A stretch of DNA of 23,951 nt. Origin: Sphingobacteriaceae bacterium. Its GTDB lineage: Bacteria > Bacteroidota > Bacteroidia > Sphingobacteriales > Sphingobacteriaceae. Each line of letters begins with the position of its first letter. The stretch's first letter is position 1. Shown piece by piece: positions 1 through 7,105 of the stretch. The stretch spans positions 1-23,951 of the forward strand of contig CANHHZ010000005.1 of the NCBI GenBank assembly GCA_947460275.1. The letters are read 5' to 3'. The notes below the pieces were generated by a model. The model searched no databases and was not told the origin of the DNA. It was given only the letters and a program-made list of their open reading frames with translations. Both the position numbers and the translations under genes were made by a program.

Positions 1-1
1 A

Positions 2-679
2 TTCATATTGCTTTTCTTAGCGCCTAAAATATACGCTTTGATTGCAGGGATATTGCCAGAGCCTCCAGCCGAAAAAATGACTGAGGTAGTGATGCAGCCG
101 CCACCACCGATTGACCCGGATGTGAAAACTCCGCCACCAGTTGAGCCGCCACCACCAAAGCAGGATCAGATTAAATTCCCTCCTCCAATTGTGAAGCCAG
201 ACAACGAAGTGCGTGATGAAGAGCCACCAAAGGCGGAAGATTTGAAAAAAGCTGATCCAGGGCAAAAAACAATTGAAGGCGATCCAACTGCTGATATTGT
301 ACAAATTGCACCAGCAGGAGAAGGACCAAAACAAGCAGCTGTTGTAGAGGATAACACCAAATACGACTTCATGGCTATGGAAAACCCACCAACTTACCCG
401 GGTGGTATGCAAAAGTTTTACGATTATATTGGTAATAGCTTAAGATACCCTCCAATGGCAGCTGAAAACAACATTACAGGTAAAGTGTTTGTTTCTTTCA
501 CGATTGAAAAAGACGGATCGATTACCGATGTAAAAGTTGAACGTAAATTAGGATATGGTACCGATGAAGAGGCAATGAGAGTAATCAAAGCCAGTAAGCG
601 TTGGAACCCAGGTATGCAAAATGGAAGACCTGTTAGGGTAAAATATAACATTCCAATTCAGTTTACTTTAAATCAATAA
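2..679 (+). CDS. tonB: TonB family energy transducer (5' end cut by window)
   Basis: This protein couples the inner-membrane proton gradient, through ExbB/ExbD, to outer-membrane TonB-dependent transporters. The reading frame is open from base 2 and the first candidate start is only a TTG at 8, so the true N-terminus very probably lies upstream. What remains begins with the end of a hydrophobic segment, then a proline-rich spacer (many PPPP, PPP and EPP runs, roughly residues 18-75) suited to crossing the periplasm, a charged linker, and a C-terminal TonB domain over about the last 95 residues. That domain carries the RYPPMAAE and GKVFVSFTIEKDGSI stretches typical of TonB_C. The gene ends 5 nt before the next one. 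exbB/exbD genes would be expected upstream, outside the window. The family call is firm; the exact substrate system served is unknown, since Bacteroidota carry several TonB paralogues. Confidence 0.93.
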   Translation, partial: FILLFLAPKIYALIAGILPEPPAEKMTEVVMQPPPPIDPDVKTPPPVEPPPPKQDQIKFPPPIVKPDNEVRDEEPPKAEDLKKADPGQKTIEGDPTADIVQIAPAGEGPKQAAVVEDNTKYDFMAMENPPTYPGGMQKFYDYIGNSLRYPPMAAENNITGKVFVSFTIEKDGSITDVKVERKLGYGTDEEAMRVIKASKRWNPGMQNGRPVRVKYNIPIQFTLNQ

Positions 680-684
680 ATTTA

Positions 685-918
685 ATGTTCGATTTGAATT
701 TTTTAAAACAGAAATCGCCCCAACAGCGATTTCTGTTTATTTTAGGGCTTGCCATGATGCTCCTTTACCTGTTATTGGGCATCCTCATTATTTTTTACTT
801 TGAGAAGCTAAATCTTGATACTGAAAAGTTCCCTGAGGTTTATCGCGTAGCTTTTGGTATCGCGCTCATTATTTACGCCATTATCCGTTTTTATAGAGTT
901 TTAGGTAAAAAAGATTAA
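685..918 (+). CDS. Small two-helix membrane protein, unknown function
   Basis: A 77-residue protein that I do not recognise beyond its topology. Two hydrophobic segments are visible (about residues 16-38 and 53-70), with basic residues before the first (LKQK, QQR) and after the second (RFYRVLGKKD). Both ends are therefore predicted to face the cytoplasm, with a short acidic loop outside. It lies 5 nt after the tonB-type gene and 4 nt before the PstS-like lipoprotein gene, so translation is probably coupled and it likely belongs to the same operon. That placement suggests an accessory membrane role with the TonB system or the binding protein, but nothing in the sequence proves it. The tight spacing and the membrane-protein composition support a real gene. 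Confidence 0.8.
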   Translation: MFDLNFLKQKSPQQRFLFILGLAMMLLYLLLGILIIFYFEKLNLDTEKFPEVYRVAFGIALIIYAIIRFYRVLGKKD

Positions 919-922
919 TCTA

Positions 923-1828
923 ATGAAAAAATTAAGTTTATTATTCATTTTGCTTTCCTTGTTGGCTTGCAACAGAGGCGGTAAATCAAAGACTGCAGCA
1001 GCAGAAACCAGAACATCTGGTACTACAACGTTGCTGGTTGACGAAACCTTTGCTGGAATTTTAGACGGACAAATTCAAGTTTTTAAAAGCGATTATCCGG
1101 AGGCCAAGGTAAAAACGATTTTAGGCAGTGAAAATCAAATTTTACCCGATTTTTTAAACGGCAAAGTTAAAATGATTGTTTTGTCGAGAATGCTTAAACC
1201 CGAAGAAGAAAAATATTACAAACAAAAACAGTTTCCTATATTTACGGATAGGTTTGCAATTGATGGGATAGCTTTAATTACAAATGCCAGTAACATAGAT
1301 ACCAATATTACTGCAAAAGAGGTTTATGACATTATGAAAGGAGTAGCAAAAGGCAATAAAAAATTGGTTTTTGATAATGCTTACTCTAGCACAATCCGTT
1401 ATTTTGTGGATTCGGCCAAATTAACTTCTCTTCCCAAAGCAGGGGTGTATACTTTAAAGTCGAGTAAAGACGTTATCAAATATATTGCCGAGCATAAGGA
1501 TTATATAGGAGTAGTTGGATTAAACTGGCTGATGCAAGGCAACAAAGATTTGCCTTTCTTAGCTAAAGTAAAGCTAATGGGGGTTAAAAATAGTGAAGGG
1601 AAAAAAGGCAGCGATGCCTATTATAAGCCCTTGCAAAGTAATTTAGTTAATGGTTTGTATCCCTTTTTAAGGAATATTTACCTAATCAATTGCGAAGGAA
1701 AAGATGGCGTAGGCACGGGATTTGCTAATTGGGTAAGTAGCCCACGCGGCCAGTTGATTGTACTCAAATCCGGACTAGGTCCACATCAATTGATCTCCAG
1801 AGACTTTAATATAAAAAAAACTAAGTAA
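923..1828 (+). CDS. PstS-like phosphate/anion-binding lipoprotein
   Basis: A 301-residue periplasmic binding protein of the PstS-like (PBP_like_2) type. The N-terminus is a lipoprotein signal: MKK, a hydrophobic core, then lipobox LLAC with the lipidated Cys at residue 16. The residues after Cys (NRGGK) lack the acidic pattern linked to surface export in Bacteroidota, so it probably faces the periplasm. The body resembles phosphate-binding proteins: a LVDETFAGIL start to the mature domain, a NGKVKMIVLSRML region, an AIDGIALITNASN strand, an EVYDIMKG helix and a YIGVVGLNWLM segment near the C-terminal lobe. No ABC permease or ATPase genes follow. It instead sits between a tonB operon and a TPR gene. 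It may sense or capture phosphate rather than feed a classical Pst transporter. The fold is clear; the ligand is inferred. Confidence 0.85.
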   Translation: MKKLSLLFILLSLLACNRGGKSKTAAAETRTSGTTTLLVDETFAGILDGQIQVFKSDYPEAKVKTILGSENQILPDFLNGKVKMIVLSRMLKPEEEKYYKQKQFPIFTDRFAIDGIALITNASNIDTNITAKEVYDIMKGVAKGNKKLVFDNAYSSTIRYFVDSAKLTSLPKAGVYTLKSSKDVIKYIAEHKDYIGVVGLNWLMQGNKDLPFLAKVKLMGVKNSEGKKGSDAYYKPLQSNLVNGLYPFLRNIYLINCEGKDGVGTGFANWVSSPRGQLIVLKSGLGPHQLISRDFNIKKTK

Positions 1829-1894
1829 AATTCAATAAAAAAGAATATTATTGCTGCTCAGAAACTTAATAGACAACAATAGATTCTAAAACAA

Positions 1895-3631
1895 ATGAAG
1901 ACGATGATGAAAACGATTAAGAAAGCGATAAGCTTAAGTTTATTAATGATGTGTGGAGTTGCCTCATTTGCACAAAGTTTAGCTGATGCTAAAAAAGCAA
2001 TTGATGCAGAACAATATCAAAAAGCTACCTCCATGCTAAAAACATTGGTGGCCAATCAAGCAAAAGGTGGCGAAAATTTCTTCACCCTTGGTAAAGTATA
2101 TTTACTAACCGAAGAAATTGATTCGGCTAGAGCTATTTTTACGAACGGTACCACGGTAGAACCGAAGTTTGCCTTAAACTATGTAGGTTTAGGTCAGGCT
2201 GATTTACAAGCTAACAACGTAATCAATGCAAAAACCAATTTTGATAAAGCTTTGCAATTAGGCGCTAAAGATTATTTAACTTATTTAAACATAGGTAGAG
2301 CTTACTTGGCACAGAAAAATCCAGATTATGCTGCTGCATTGCCAATGTTACAAAAAGCTGATGAGTTAGACGCTAAGGACAAAGATCCAGAAACATTCTT
2401 GGCTCTGGCCGATTTTTATGCCATGCAAAAGAAAAATACAGAGGCTTATCCCCAATATTTGAGAGCTTTGGATATTAATCCAGCATTGTATCGTGCCAAT
2501 GTACAAATAGGAAGAATGTACAAAGAAGCTTATGCATTTGCAGAAGCGGAAACCGAATTACAAAAAGCTGTTGCTGGCGATCCTAATTACGGACCCGCTT
2601 ATCGCGAATTGGCCGAACTACAAATGCAGTGGTCTTATTTTGAACCTGCGAGTGGTGTGGCTAAAAAAGCATCGGCACTTGAAAATATGAGAAAATATTT
2701 AGATTTAACCGATAAGTCTTTCGATTCTCGTTTGCGTTATGCTCAGTTTTTGGTGTATGCTGGTGATTTTGTAACCCTAGAAAAAGAAGTGTCAGGCTTA
2801 AATGCTCCAGATGCAAACAACCCAAAAACATTTGTGGTACTGCGTATGAGAGGTTATTCGGCTGTTGAAAACAAAAACTTTACGCAAGGTTTGGAATACA
2901 TGAATCAGCTTTTTGCAAGAACACAAGATGCTTCACGTATCATTGGTACAGATTATTTATATTTAGGAAAAGCATTTCAATCAACTGGAAATGATAGTTT
3001 AGCGGTGGTTAACATCATCAAAGCAGTACAACTTGACTCGACTAAAGTAGATGCACTTACAGAAATTGGCAAAAAATATTTTGATGCTAAAAGATATGAT
3101 AAAGCAGCAGAGGTTTATAAAAAGGTAGTTGGTGCTAATGCTAAAAATCCAGCAATGGCTATGAACTACTACTGGTTGGGTAGCTCAGACTATTTCGCTT
3201 ATGCTATTGCCGACAGAGATAAGAAAAATCCAAGTAAGCAAATGTTGGTTGAGGCTGATACAGCTTTTTCAAATTTATTGAAACTTGCGCCTGAGTATGA
3301 ATTGGCAATTTTATACCGTGCCCGTATTGCTAAATTAATGGATTCAGATCCGCCAACTGGTTTAGCGGCTCCTTTTTATCAACAATATGTGCAATTGGTA
3401 ACCGTAACAAAACCGGAAAAGGCTACCACGCCATCGGTGCTTAGAGGTTTGATAGAATCTTATAATAATTTAGGTGCTTTATCAATTGCTACAGATAAAG
3501 AAAAAGCTAAAGAGTATTTCAATAAAACTTTAGCTTTAGATCCAGCAAACGCAAATGCTAAAGATAATCTCAATTATTTAAATGGTCCTGTTGCACCCGC
3601 TGCACCTGTAAAAAAAGCACCAATTAAATAA
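1895..3631 (+). CDS. Exported tetratricopeptide repeat (TPR) protein
   Basis: A 578-residue protein with a Sec signal peptide (basic MKTMMKTIKK, hydrophobic core, likely cleavage after Ala26 in SFAQ) and degenerate TPR helix pairs across most of its length. Examples are the stretches around FTLGKVYLLTEEIDSA, YLNIGRAYLAQ, YLRALDINPALYRANVQIG and EYFNKTLALDPANANA. TPR arrays act as protein-protein scaffolds; this one would work in the periplasm or on the outer membrane. The C-terminal tail is Pro/Ala/Lys-rich (APAAPVKKAPIK). It starts 66 nt after the binding-protein gene; ATGs at 1904 and 1907 are alternative starts that would leave a workable signal peptide. It is last in the tonB block and is followed by a strong terminator. 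The partner is unknown; a link to TonB or envelope assembly is only inferred from position. Confidence 0.88.
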   Translation: MKTMMKTIKKAISLSLLMMCGVASFAQSLADAKKAIDAEQYQKATSMLKTLVANQAKGGENFFTLGKVYLLTEEIDSARAIFTNGTTVEPKFALNYVGLGQADLQANNVINAKTNFDKALQLGAKDYLTYLNIGRAYLAQKNPDYAAALPMLQKADELDAKDKDPETFLALADFYAMQKKNTEAYPQYLRALDINPALYRANVQIGRMYKEAYAFAEAETELQKAVAGDPNYGPAYRELAELQMQWSYFEPASGVAKKASALENMRKYLDLTDKSFDSRLRYAQFLVYAGDFVTLEKEVSGLNAPDANNPKTFVVLRMRGYSAVENKNFTQGLEYMNQLFARTQDASRIIGTDYLYLGKAFQSTGNDSLAVVNIIKAVQLDSTKVDALTEIGKKYFDAKRYDKAAEVYKKVVGANAKNPAMAMNYYWLGSSDYFAYAIADRDKKNPSKQMLVEADTAFSNLLKLAPEYELAILYRARIAKLMDSDPPTGLAAPFYQQYVQLVTVTKPEKATTPSVLRGLIESYNNLGALSIATDKEKAKEYFNKTLALDPANANAKDNLNYLNGPVAPAAPVKKAPIK

Positions 3632-3651
3632 TATAAATTTCACTAATTTGT

Positions 3652-3692
3652 AAAAGAAAAAGGCAGGGTTTGTAATCCTGCCTTTTTCTTTT
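3652..3692. terminator. Bidirectional intrinsic terminator after TPR gene
   Basis: A perfect 16-bp inverted repeat (3652-3667 against 3677-3692) around a 9-nt loop. The inner GC-rich core is AGGCAGG/CCTGCCT and the outer arms are A-rich and T-rich, so the transcript from either strand has a stem followed by a U tract. It sits 20 nt after the TPR stop codon and 24 nt before nuoA, separating the two operons. Confidence 0.9.
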
Positions 3693-3699
3693 AATTTTG
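3669..3699 (+). promoter_or_regulatory. Candidate Bacteroidota promoter for the nuo operon
   Basis: TTTG at 3669-3672, a 19-nt spacer, then TAATTTTG at 3692-3699. This fits the Bacteroidota housekeeping consensus (TTTG about 19-21 nt before TAnnTTTG). It would start transcription near 3706, about 10 nt before the nuoA ATG. The -33 element lies in the loop and the spacer in the descending stem of the preceding terminator. Motif matching only; in AT-rich DNA some chance matches are expected. Confidence 0.45.
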
Positions 3700-3715
3700 C
3701 TCAAAATAATTTATT

Positions 3716-4087
3716 ATGCCAGTTCAGAGTACAGCTCAAGATTTTTTACCTATTCTATTTCAAGTTATTGTAGCCCTAGGCTTTGTGGTAGTAACTTTGG
3801 TTGCAACCCATTTTTTAGGCCCAAGACGCAAAACAAGGGATAAACTTTCTACTTTCGAAGCCGGCGTCAAAGTTGTGGGTAATGCACGACAGCCTTTTTC
3901 CATTAAATATTTTTTGGTAGCTATTTTATTTGTGCTTTTTGATGTGGAGGTAATTTTCATGTACCCTTGGGCGGTTAACTTCAAAACATTAGGTTGGAGC
4001 GGAATTATTGAGATGTTTATTTTTATGGGTACCCTTCTTTTAGGCTTTATTTATATCATCAAGAAAAAAGCATTAGACTGGGCCTAA
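3716..4087 (+). CDS. nuoA: NADH-quinone oxidoreductase subunit A
   Basis: Membrane subunit of respiratory complex I, which moves electrons from NADH to quinone and pumps protons. At 123 residues it has the normal family length, with three hydrophobic helices (about residues 13-34, 63-85 and 93-115). Between helix 1 and 2 is the conserved cytoplasmic loop with KLSTFEAGV (the family YECG-like region) and the following KYFLVAILFVLFDVEVIFMYPW segment, whose acidic residues belong to the E-channel near the quinone site. It is the first gene of the nuo operon. Unlike the other early junctions, it is separated from nuoB by 171 nt containing hairpins. Confidence 0.97.
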   Translation: MPVQSTAQDFLPILFQVIVALGFVVVTLVATHFLGPRRKTRDKLSTFEAGVKVVGNARQPFSIKYFLVAILFVLFDVEVIFMYPWAVNFKTLGWSGIIEMFIFMGTLLLGFIYIIKKKALDWA

Positions 4088-4094
4088 CAAGTTT

Positions 4095-4174
4095 AACGTT
4101 TTAGGTATTAAGTTACAAGTAAAACGTTTTGCATATCAAGTACTTTGGTAAACCTATTTAGAAAGATTCTAAAT
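4095..4174 (+). repeat. Two AT-rich hairpins between nuoA and nuoB
   Basis: The 171-nt gap (4088-4258) holds two perfect inverted repeats: AACGTTTTA at 4095-4103 pairing with TAAAACGTT at 4120-4128 (16-nt loop), and ATTTAGAA at 4156-4163 pairing with TTCTAAAT at 4167-4174 (3-nt loop). Both are AT-rich and lack a following T run, so they are not classical terminators. Further on, TAGATTTG at 4209-4216 fits the -7 promoter element, but the nearest TTTG (4191-4194) is only 14 nt upstream, so a second promoter is uncertain. No gene is visible in the gap. Confidence 0.5.
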
Positions 4175-4258
4175 GCTAAAGGCTTAATATTTTGGGGTTA
4201 AATTATTGTAGATTTGTAGCTTATTCTTTGCAGAAATAAGCATTTTTGGTTCAATAAC

Positions 4259-4801
4259 ATGAGTGAAATCAATATAGTAGAAGCGCCTCCGGGGATAGAA
4301 GGTTCTGGTTTTTTTGCCACTTCTTTAGACAAGGTTATAGGTTTGGCACGTTCGCATTCTTTGTGGCCTTTGCCTTTTGCCACCTCTTGCTGCGGTATAG
4401 AATTTATGGCTACAATGGGTTCTCACTACGATTTTGGTCGTTTTGGGTCTGAGCGACTAAGCTTTTCTCCTCGTCAAGCAGATTTATTAATGGTTATGGG
4501 TACCATCGCTAAAAAAATGGCACCTGTACTTAAGCAGGTTTATTTGCAAATGGCCGAGCCACGTTGGGTAATTGCTGTAGGTGCTTGCGCATCAAGCGGA
4601 GGTATTTTTGATACTTATTCTGTTTTGCAGGGTATCGATGAAATCATTCCGGTGGATGTTTATGTGCCAGGCTGTCCTCCTCGTCCCGAAGCGATTTTAG
4701 ATGGTTTTGGCAAAATTCAGGAATTAGTAAAAAATGAATCTGGCAGAAGAAGATATTCTGATCAATACAAACAAATGTTAGCTTCTTACGGAATAGAATA
4801 A
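4259..4801 (+). CDS. nuoB: NADH-quinone oxidoreductase subunit B
   Basis: Peripheral-arm subunit that holds cluster N2, the last [4Fe-4S] centre before quinone. The four ligands are visible: the adjacent pair Cys44-Cys45 (ATSCCGIEFMA), Cys110 (VGACASSGG) and Cys139 (PGCPPRPEA). Length (180 residues) is normal. The ATG at 4259 precedes a short non-conserved N-terminal stretch, and the conserved domain begins near residue 20. Its stop overlaps the nuoC start by one base (TAATG), which indicates coupled translation. Confidence 0.98.
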   Translation: MSEINIVEAPPGIEGSGFFATSLDKVIGLARSHSLWPLPFATSCCGIEFMATMGSHYDFGRFGSERLSFSPRQADLLMVMGTIAKKMAPVLKQVYLQMAEPRWVIAVGACASSGGIFDTYSVLQGIDEIIPVDVYVPGCPPRPEAILDGFGKIQELVKNESGRRRYSDQYKQMLASYGIE

Positions 4802-5301
4802 TGGCTAAAGCAACAAATACAGAACTAATTGATTTGCTTGGAGAAAATTTCGGCGAGCAATTGTTTGATGTTACCGAACCTTACGGTTTGTTAACTTTTT
4901 CGACCACGAAAGACAAAGTTATTCATGTTTTATCATTTTTGAAAAAGAACGACAAAATTGACTTTAACTTTTTAACCGACATCACTGCGGTACATTATCC
5001 AGAAAAAAATCAACTTGCAGTTGTATATCATTTGCATAGCATGGTGAGGGGCATCAGAGTAAGAATTAAAGTTTTCATCCACGAAAATGACCCTACTATT
5101 CCTACAGCTGTTCCGCTTTGGAATGCAGCCAACTGGATGGAAAGAGAAACATACGATTTTTTTGGGGTTAAATTTGAAGGACATCCTGATTTAAGAAGAA
5201 TTTTGAACATGGACGATTTAGGCGTACATCCCATGCTTAAACAATATCCATTAGAAGACCCAAATAGGGTTGATAAAAAAGACGAATACTTTGGTAGATA
5301 A
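4801..5301 (+). CDS. nuoC: NADH-quinone oxidoreductase subunit C
   Basis: The 30-kDa subunit of the complex I hydrogenase-like connecting module; it has no cofactor of its own and packs against NuoD and NuoI. The 166-residue product carries the family signature near its C-terminus: MERETYDFFGVKFEGHPDLR followed by RIL, and ends with KQYPLEDP. It is a stand-alone subunit, not the NuoCD fusion found in E. coli and some other Bacteroidota. Its ATG at 4801 overlaps the nuoB stop, and nuoD begins 4 nt after its own stop. Confidence 0.97.
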   Translation: MAKATNTELIDLLGENFGEQLFDVTEPYGLLTFSTTKDKVIHVLSFLKKNDKIDFNFLTDITAVHYPEKNQLAVVYHLHSMVRGIRVRIKVFIHENDPTIPTAVPLWNAANWMERETYDFFGVKFEGHPDLRRILNMDDLGVHPMLKQYPLEDPNRVDKKDEYFGR

Positions 5302-5305
5302 ACAC

Positions 5306-6520
5306 ATGAATCACAACCAACCAGTATATACAGACAACGATCCACAAAGTGAGTTGGTTACCTTAAACTTAGGTCCCACTCACCCTGCAACGCACGGCGT
5401 TTTTCAAAACGTTTTGCAACTTGATGGCGAGCGCATTGTAAGTGGCGTTTCAACCATTGGATACATCCACAGAGCATTTGAAAAAATAGCAGAACACCGC
5501 CCATTTTATCAAATTACGCCATTAACAGATCGTTTAAACTACTGCTCATCTCCAATTAACAATATGGGATGGCACATGACCGTTGAAAAACTTTTAAACA
5601 TCCAAATCCCTAAACGTGTAGATTATCTTCGTGTTATCATTATGGAGTTGTCTAGAATTGCCGATCACATCATTTGCAATACCATAATTGCACAAGATAC
5701 TGGAGCAACGACAACGTTTCTTTACTTATTTCAGTTTAGAGAGCATATCTACGAAATATACGAAGAGGTTTGTGGCGCACGTTTAACCACAAATATTGGT
5801 CGTATTGGTGGTTTAGAAAGAGATTTTAACGACGTTGCTTTTGCAAAAATCAATAAATTTTTAAAAGAGTTTCCGGTTGCTTTGAAAGAGTTCGAAAGCT
5901 TGTTAAACCGTAACCGTATTTTTATAGATCGTACTGCTGGCGTAGCCGAAGTTAGCCAAGAAAACGCCTTAAGCTATGGCTGGACAGGTCCTTTGTTACG
6001 TGCAACAGGGATTGATTACGATGTGCGTGTGAGCGAGCCCTATTCATCGTACCAAGATTTTGATTTTGAAATTCCGGTAGGTACGAGTGGAGATATTTAC
6101 GACCGCTATTTGGTTCGTAATGAAGAAATGTGGCAAAGTGTACGCATTATTGAACAAGCCATGGAAAAAATAAAATCGGAACCAAAGGGCATTTTTCATG
6201 CCGATGTGCCTGAATTTTACTTGCCAGGAAAAGAAGAAGTTTACAACAATATGGAAGCATTAATCTATCATTTTAAAATAGTGATGGGCGAAATTGATGC
6301 GCCAAAAGCCGAAGTTTACCATGCTGTTGAAGGTGGTAACGGCGAGCTTGGATTTTATTTAATCAACGATGGGGGAAGAACGCCTTACCGTTTGCACTTT
6401 AGAAGACCAAGTTTTATTAATTATTCTATGTTTGCTAAAATGAGCGAAGGTATGCTCTTATCAGATGCCATCATCAATATGAGTAGTATGAACATTATTG
6501 CAGGAGAATTAGATGCTTAA
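5306..6520 (+). CDS. nuoD: NADH-quinone oxidoreductase subunit D
   Basis: The 49-kDa subunit that forms the quinone-binding pocket together with NuoB. The conserved start LNLGPTHPATHGVFQ is present near residue 18, followed by the GYIHRAFEKIAE and DRLNYCSSPINNMG regions and a C-terminal GGRTPYRLHFRRPSF segment, as in the hydrogenase large-subunit superfamily. I chose the ATG at 5306 (404 residues). A TTG at 5270 would extend the frame back into nuoC and adds no conserved residues. The last 8 nt overlap nuoE. Confidence 0.97.
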   Translation: MNHNQPVYTDNDPQSELVTLNLGPTHPATHGVFQNVLQLDGERIVSGVSTIGYIHRAFEKIAEHRPFYQITPLTDRLNYCSSPINNMGWHMTVEKLLNIQIPKRVDYLRVIIMELSRIADHIICNTIIAQDTGATTTFLYLFQFREHIYEIYEEVCGARLTTNIGRIGGLERDFNDVAFAKINKFLKEFPVALKEFESLLNRNRIFIDRTAGVAEVSQENALSYGWTGPLLRATGIDYDVRVSEPYSSYQDFDFEIPVGTSGDIYDRYLVRNEEMWQSVRIIEQAMEKIKSEPKGIFHADVPEFYLPGKEEVYNNMEALIYHFKIVMGEIDAPKAEVYHAVEGGNGELGFYLINDGGRTPYRLHFRRPSFINYSMFAKMSEGMLLSDAIINMSSMNIIAGELDA

Positions 6521-7031
6521 AGTAGAAGAACAACAACCTGTAACATTTTCATCGGCCTTGGTGGCCAGTTTTGATGAAATTGTAAATCGTTATCCGGCTG
6601 GGAAACAAAAATCAGCTTTGCTGCCTATTTTACATTTGGTACAAGCAGAGTTTGGTTGGACAAGTGTTCCGGCAATGGATAAAGTGGCCGAGTACTTGCA
6701 AATAGAACCCATTGAGGTTTATGAAGTGGCTTCGTTTTACACCATGTATTTTTTACAACCAAAAGGTAAATATGTTTTAGAAGTTTGTCGTACTGGGCCT
6801 TGCTGCTTGGTAGGCGCAGAAAAAATAATGAACCATATTGAGAATAAACTCGGTGTTAAAGAGGGCGAAGTGACCCCTGATGGCTTATTTAGCTGGAGAG
6901 GTGTAGAATGTTTGGCGGCTTGTGGTTTTGCACCAGTGTTGCAAATAGGTCCAGAATATACCTTTTACGAAAACCTGACCGAAGAGTCAGTAGATAAATT
7001 AATAGACGATTTAAAAAACAAACAGATTTGA
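6513..7031 (+). CDS. nuoE: NADH-quinone oxidoreductase subunit E
   Basis: The 24-kDa thioredoxin-like subunit of the NADH-oxidising arm, carrying the [2Fe-2S] cluster N1a. Its four ligands can be seen as Cys92 and Cys97 (CRTGPC) and Cys133 and Cys137 (CLAAC). Length is 172 residues. The upstream helical region includes VQAEFGWTSVPAMDKVAEYL, which is typical of the family. The start overlaps the end of nuoD by 8 nt. The stop codon TGA at 7029-7031 lies inside the first unit of a 7-nt periodic repeat that fills the gap to nuoF. Presence of NuoE and NuoF shows this complex can use NADH directly. Confidence 0.97.
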   Translation: MLKVEEQQPVTFSSALVASFDEIVNRYPAGKQKSALLPILHLVQAEFGWTSVPAMDKVAEYLQIEPIEVYEVASFYTMYFLQPKGKYVLEVCRTGPCCLVGAEKIMNHIENKLGVKEGEVTPDGLFSWRGVECLAACGFAPVLQIGPEYTFYENLTEESVDKLIDDLKNKQI

Positions 7032-7103
7032 GACAATAGATTTGAGGTCTGAGGCCGAGAAATTTCTTCTCACAACTCAAATCTCATATCTCACATCTAA
7101 AAA
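7026..7103 (+). repeat. Heptad-periodic inverted repeat between nuoE and nuoF
   Basis: The gap is built of 7-nt units. The left arm (7026-7053) repeats a nnnTGAG pattern (ATTTGAG twice, GTCTGAG once, one degenerate unit ACAATAG). The right arm (7069-7096) repeats CTCAnnn four times (CTCACAA, CTCAAAT, CTCATAT, CTCACAT). The arms are complementary around 7054-7068, with ATTTGAG/CTCAAAT pairing perfectly and an inner GAGAA/TTCTC stem, so the transcript can form a long imperfect hairpin. There is no T run after it, so full termination is unlikely. It could dampen or protect mRNA between the two genes. Confidence 0.7.
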
Positions 7104-7105
7104 AT

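Noticed and set aside
17..412. Minus-strand frame of 131 codons opposite the TonB gene
   Set aside because: Trp/His/Leu-rich composition is what antisense reading of a proline-rich segment gives; the plus-strand TonB frame explains the region.
4191..4216. Second promoter before nuoB (TTTG then TAGATTTG)
   Set aside because: The spacer is only 14 nt, shorter than the usual 17-23, so I did not list it as a promoter.
5270..5305. Upstream TTG start for nuoD
   Set aside because: It would overlap the end of nuoC and adds residues not found in the family; ATG at 5306 gives a normal N-terminus.
7026..7103. CRISPR-like or tandem coding repeat
   Set aside because: The repeat unit is only 7 nt with no spacers, and the arms are inverted, so it is neither a CRISPR array nor a coding repeat.
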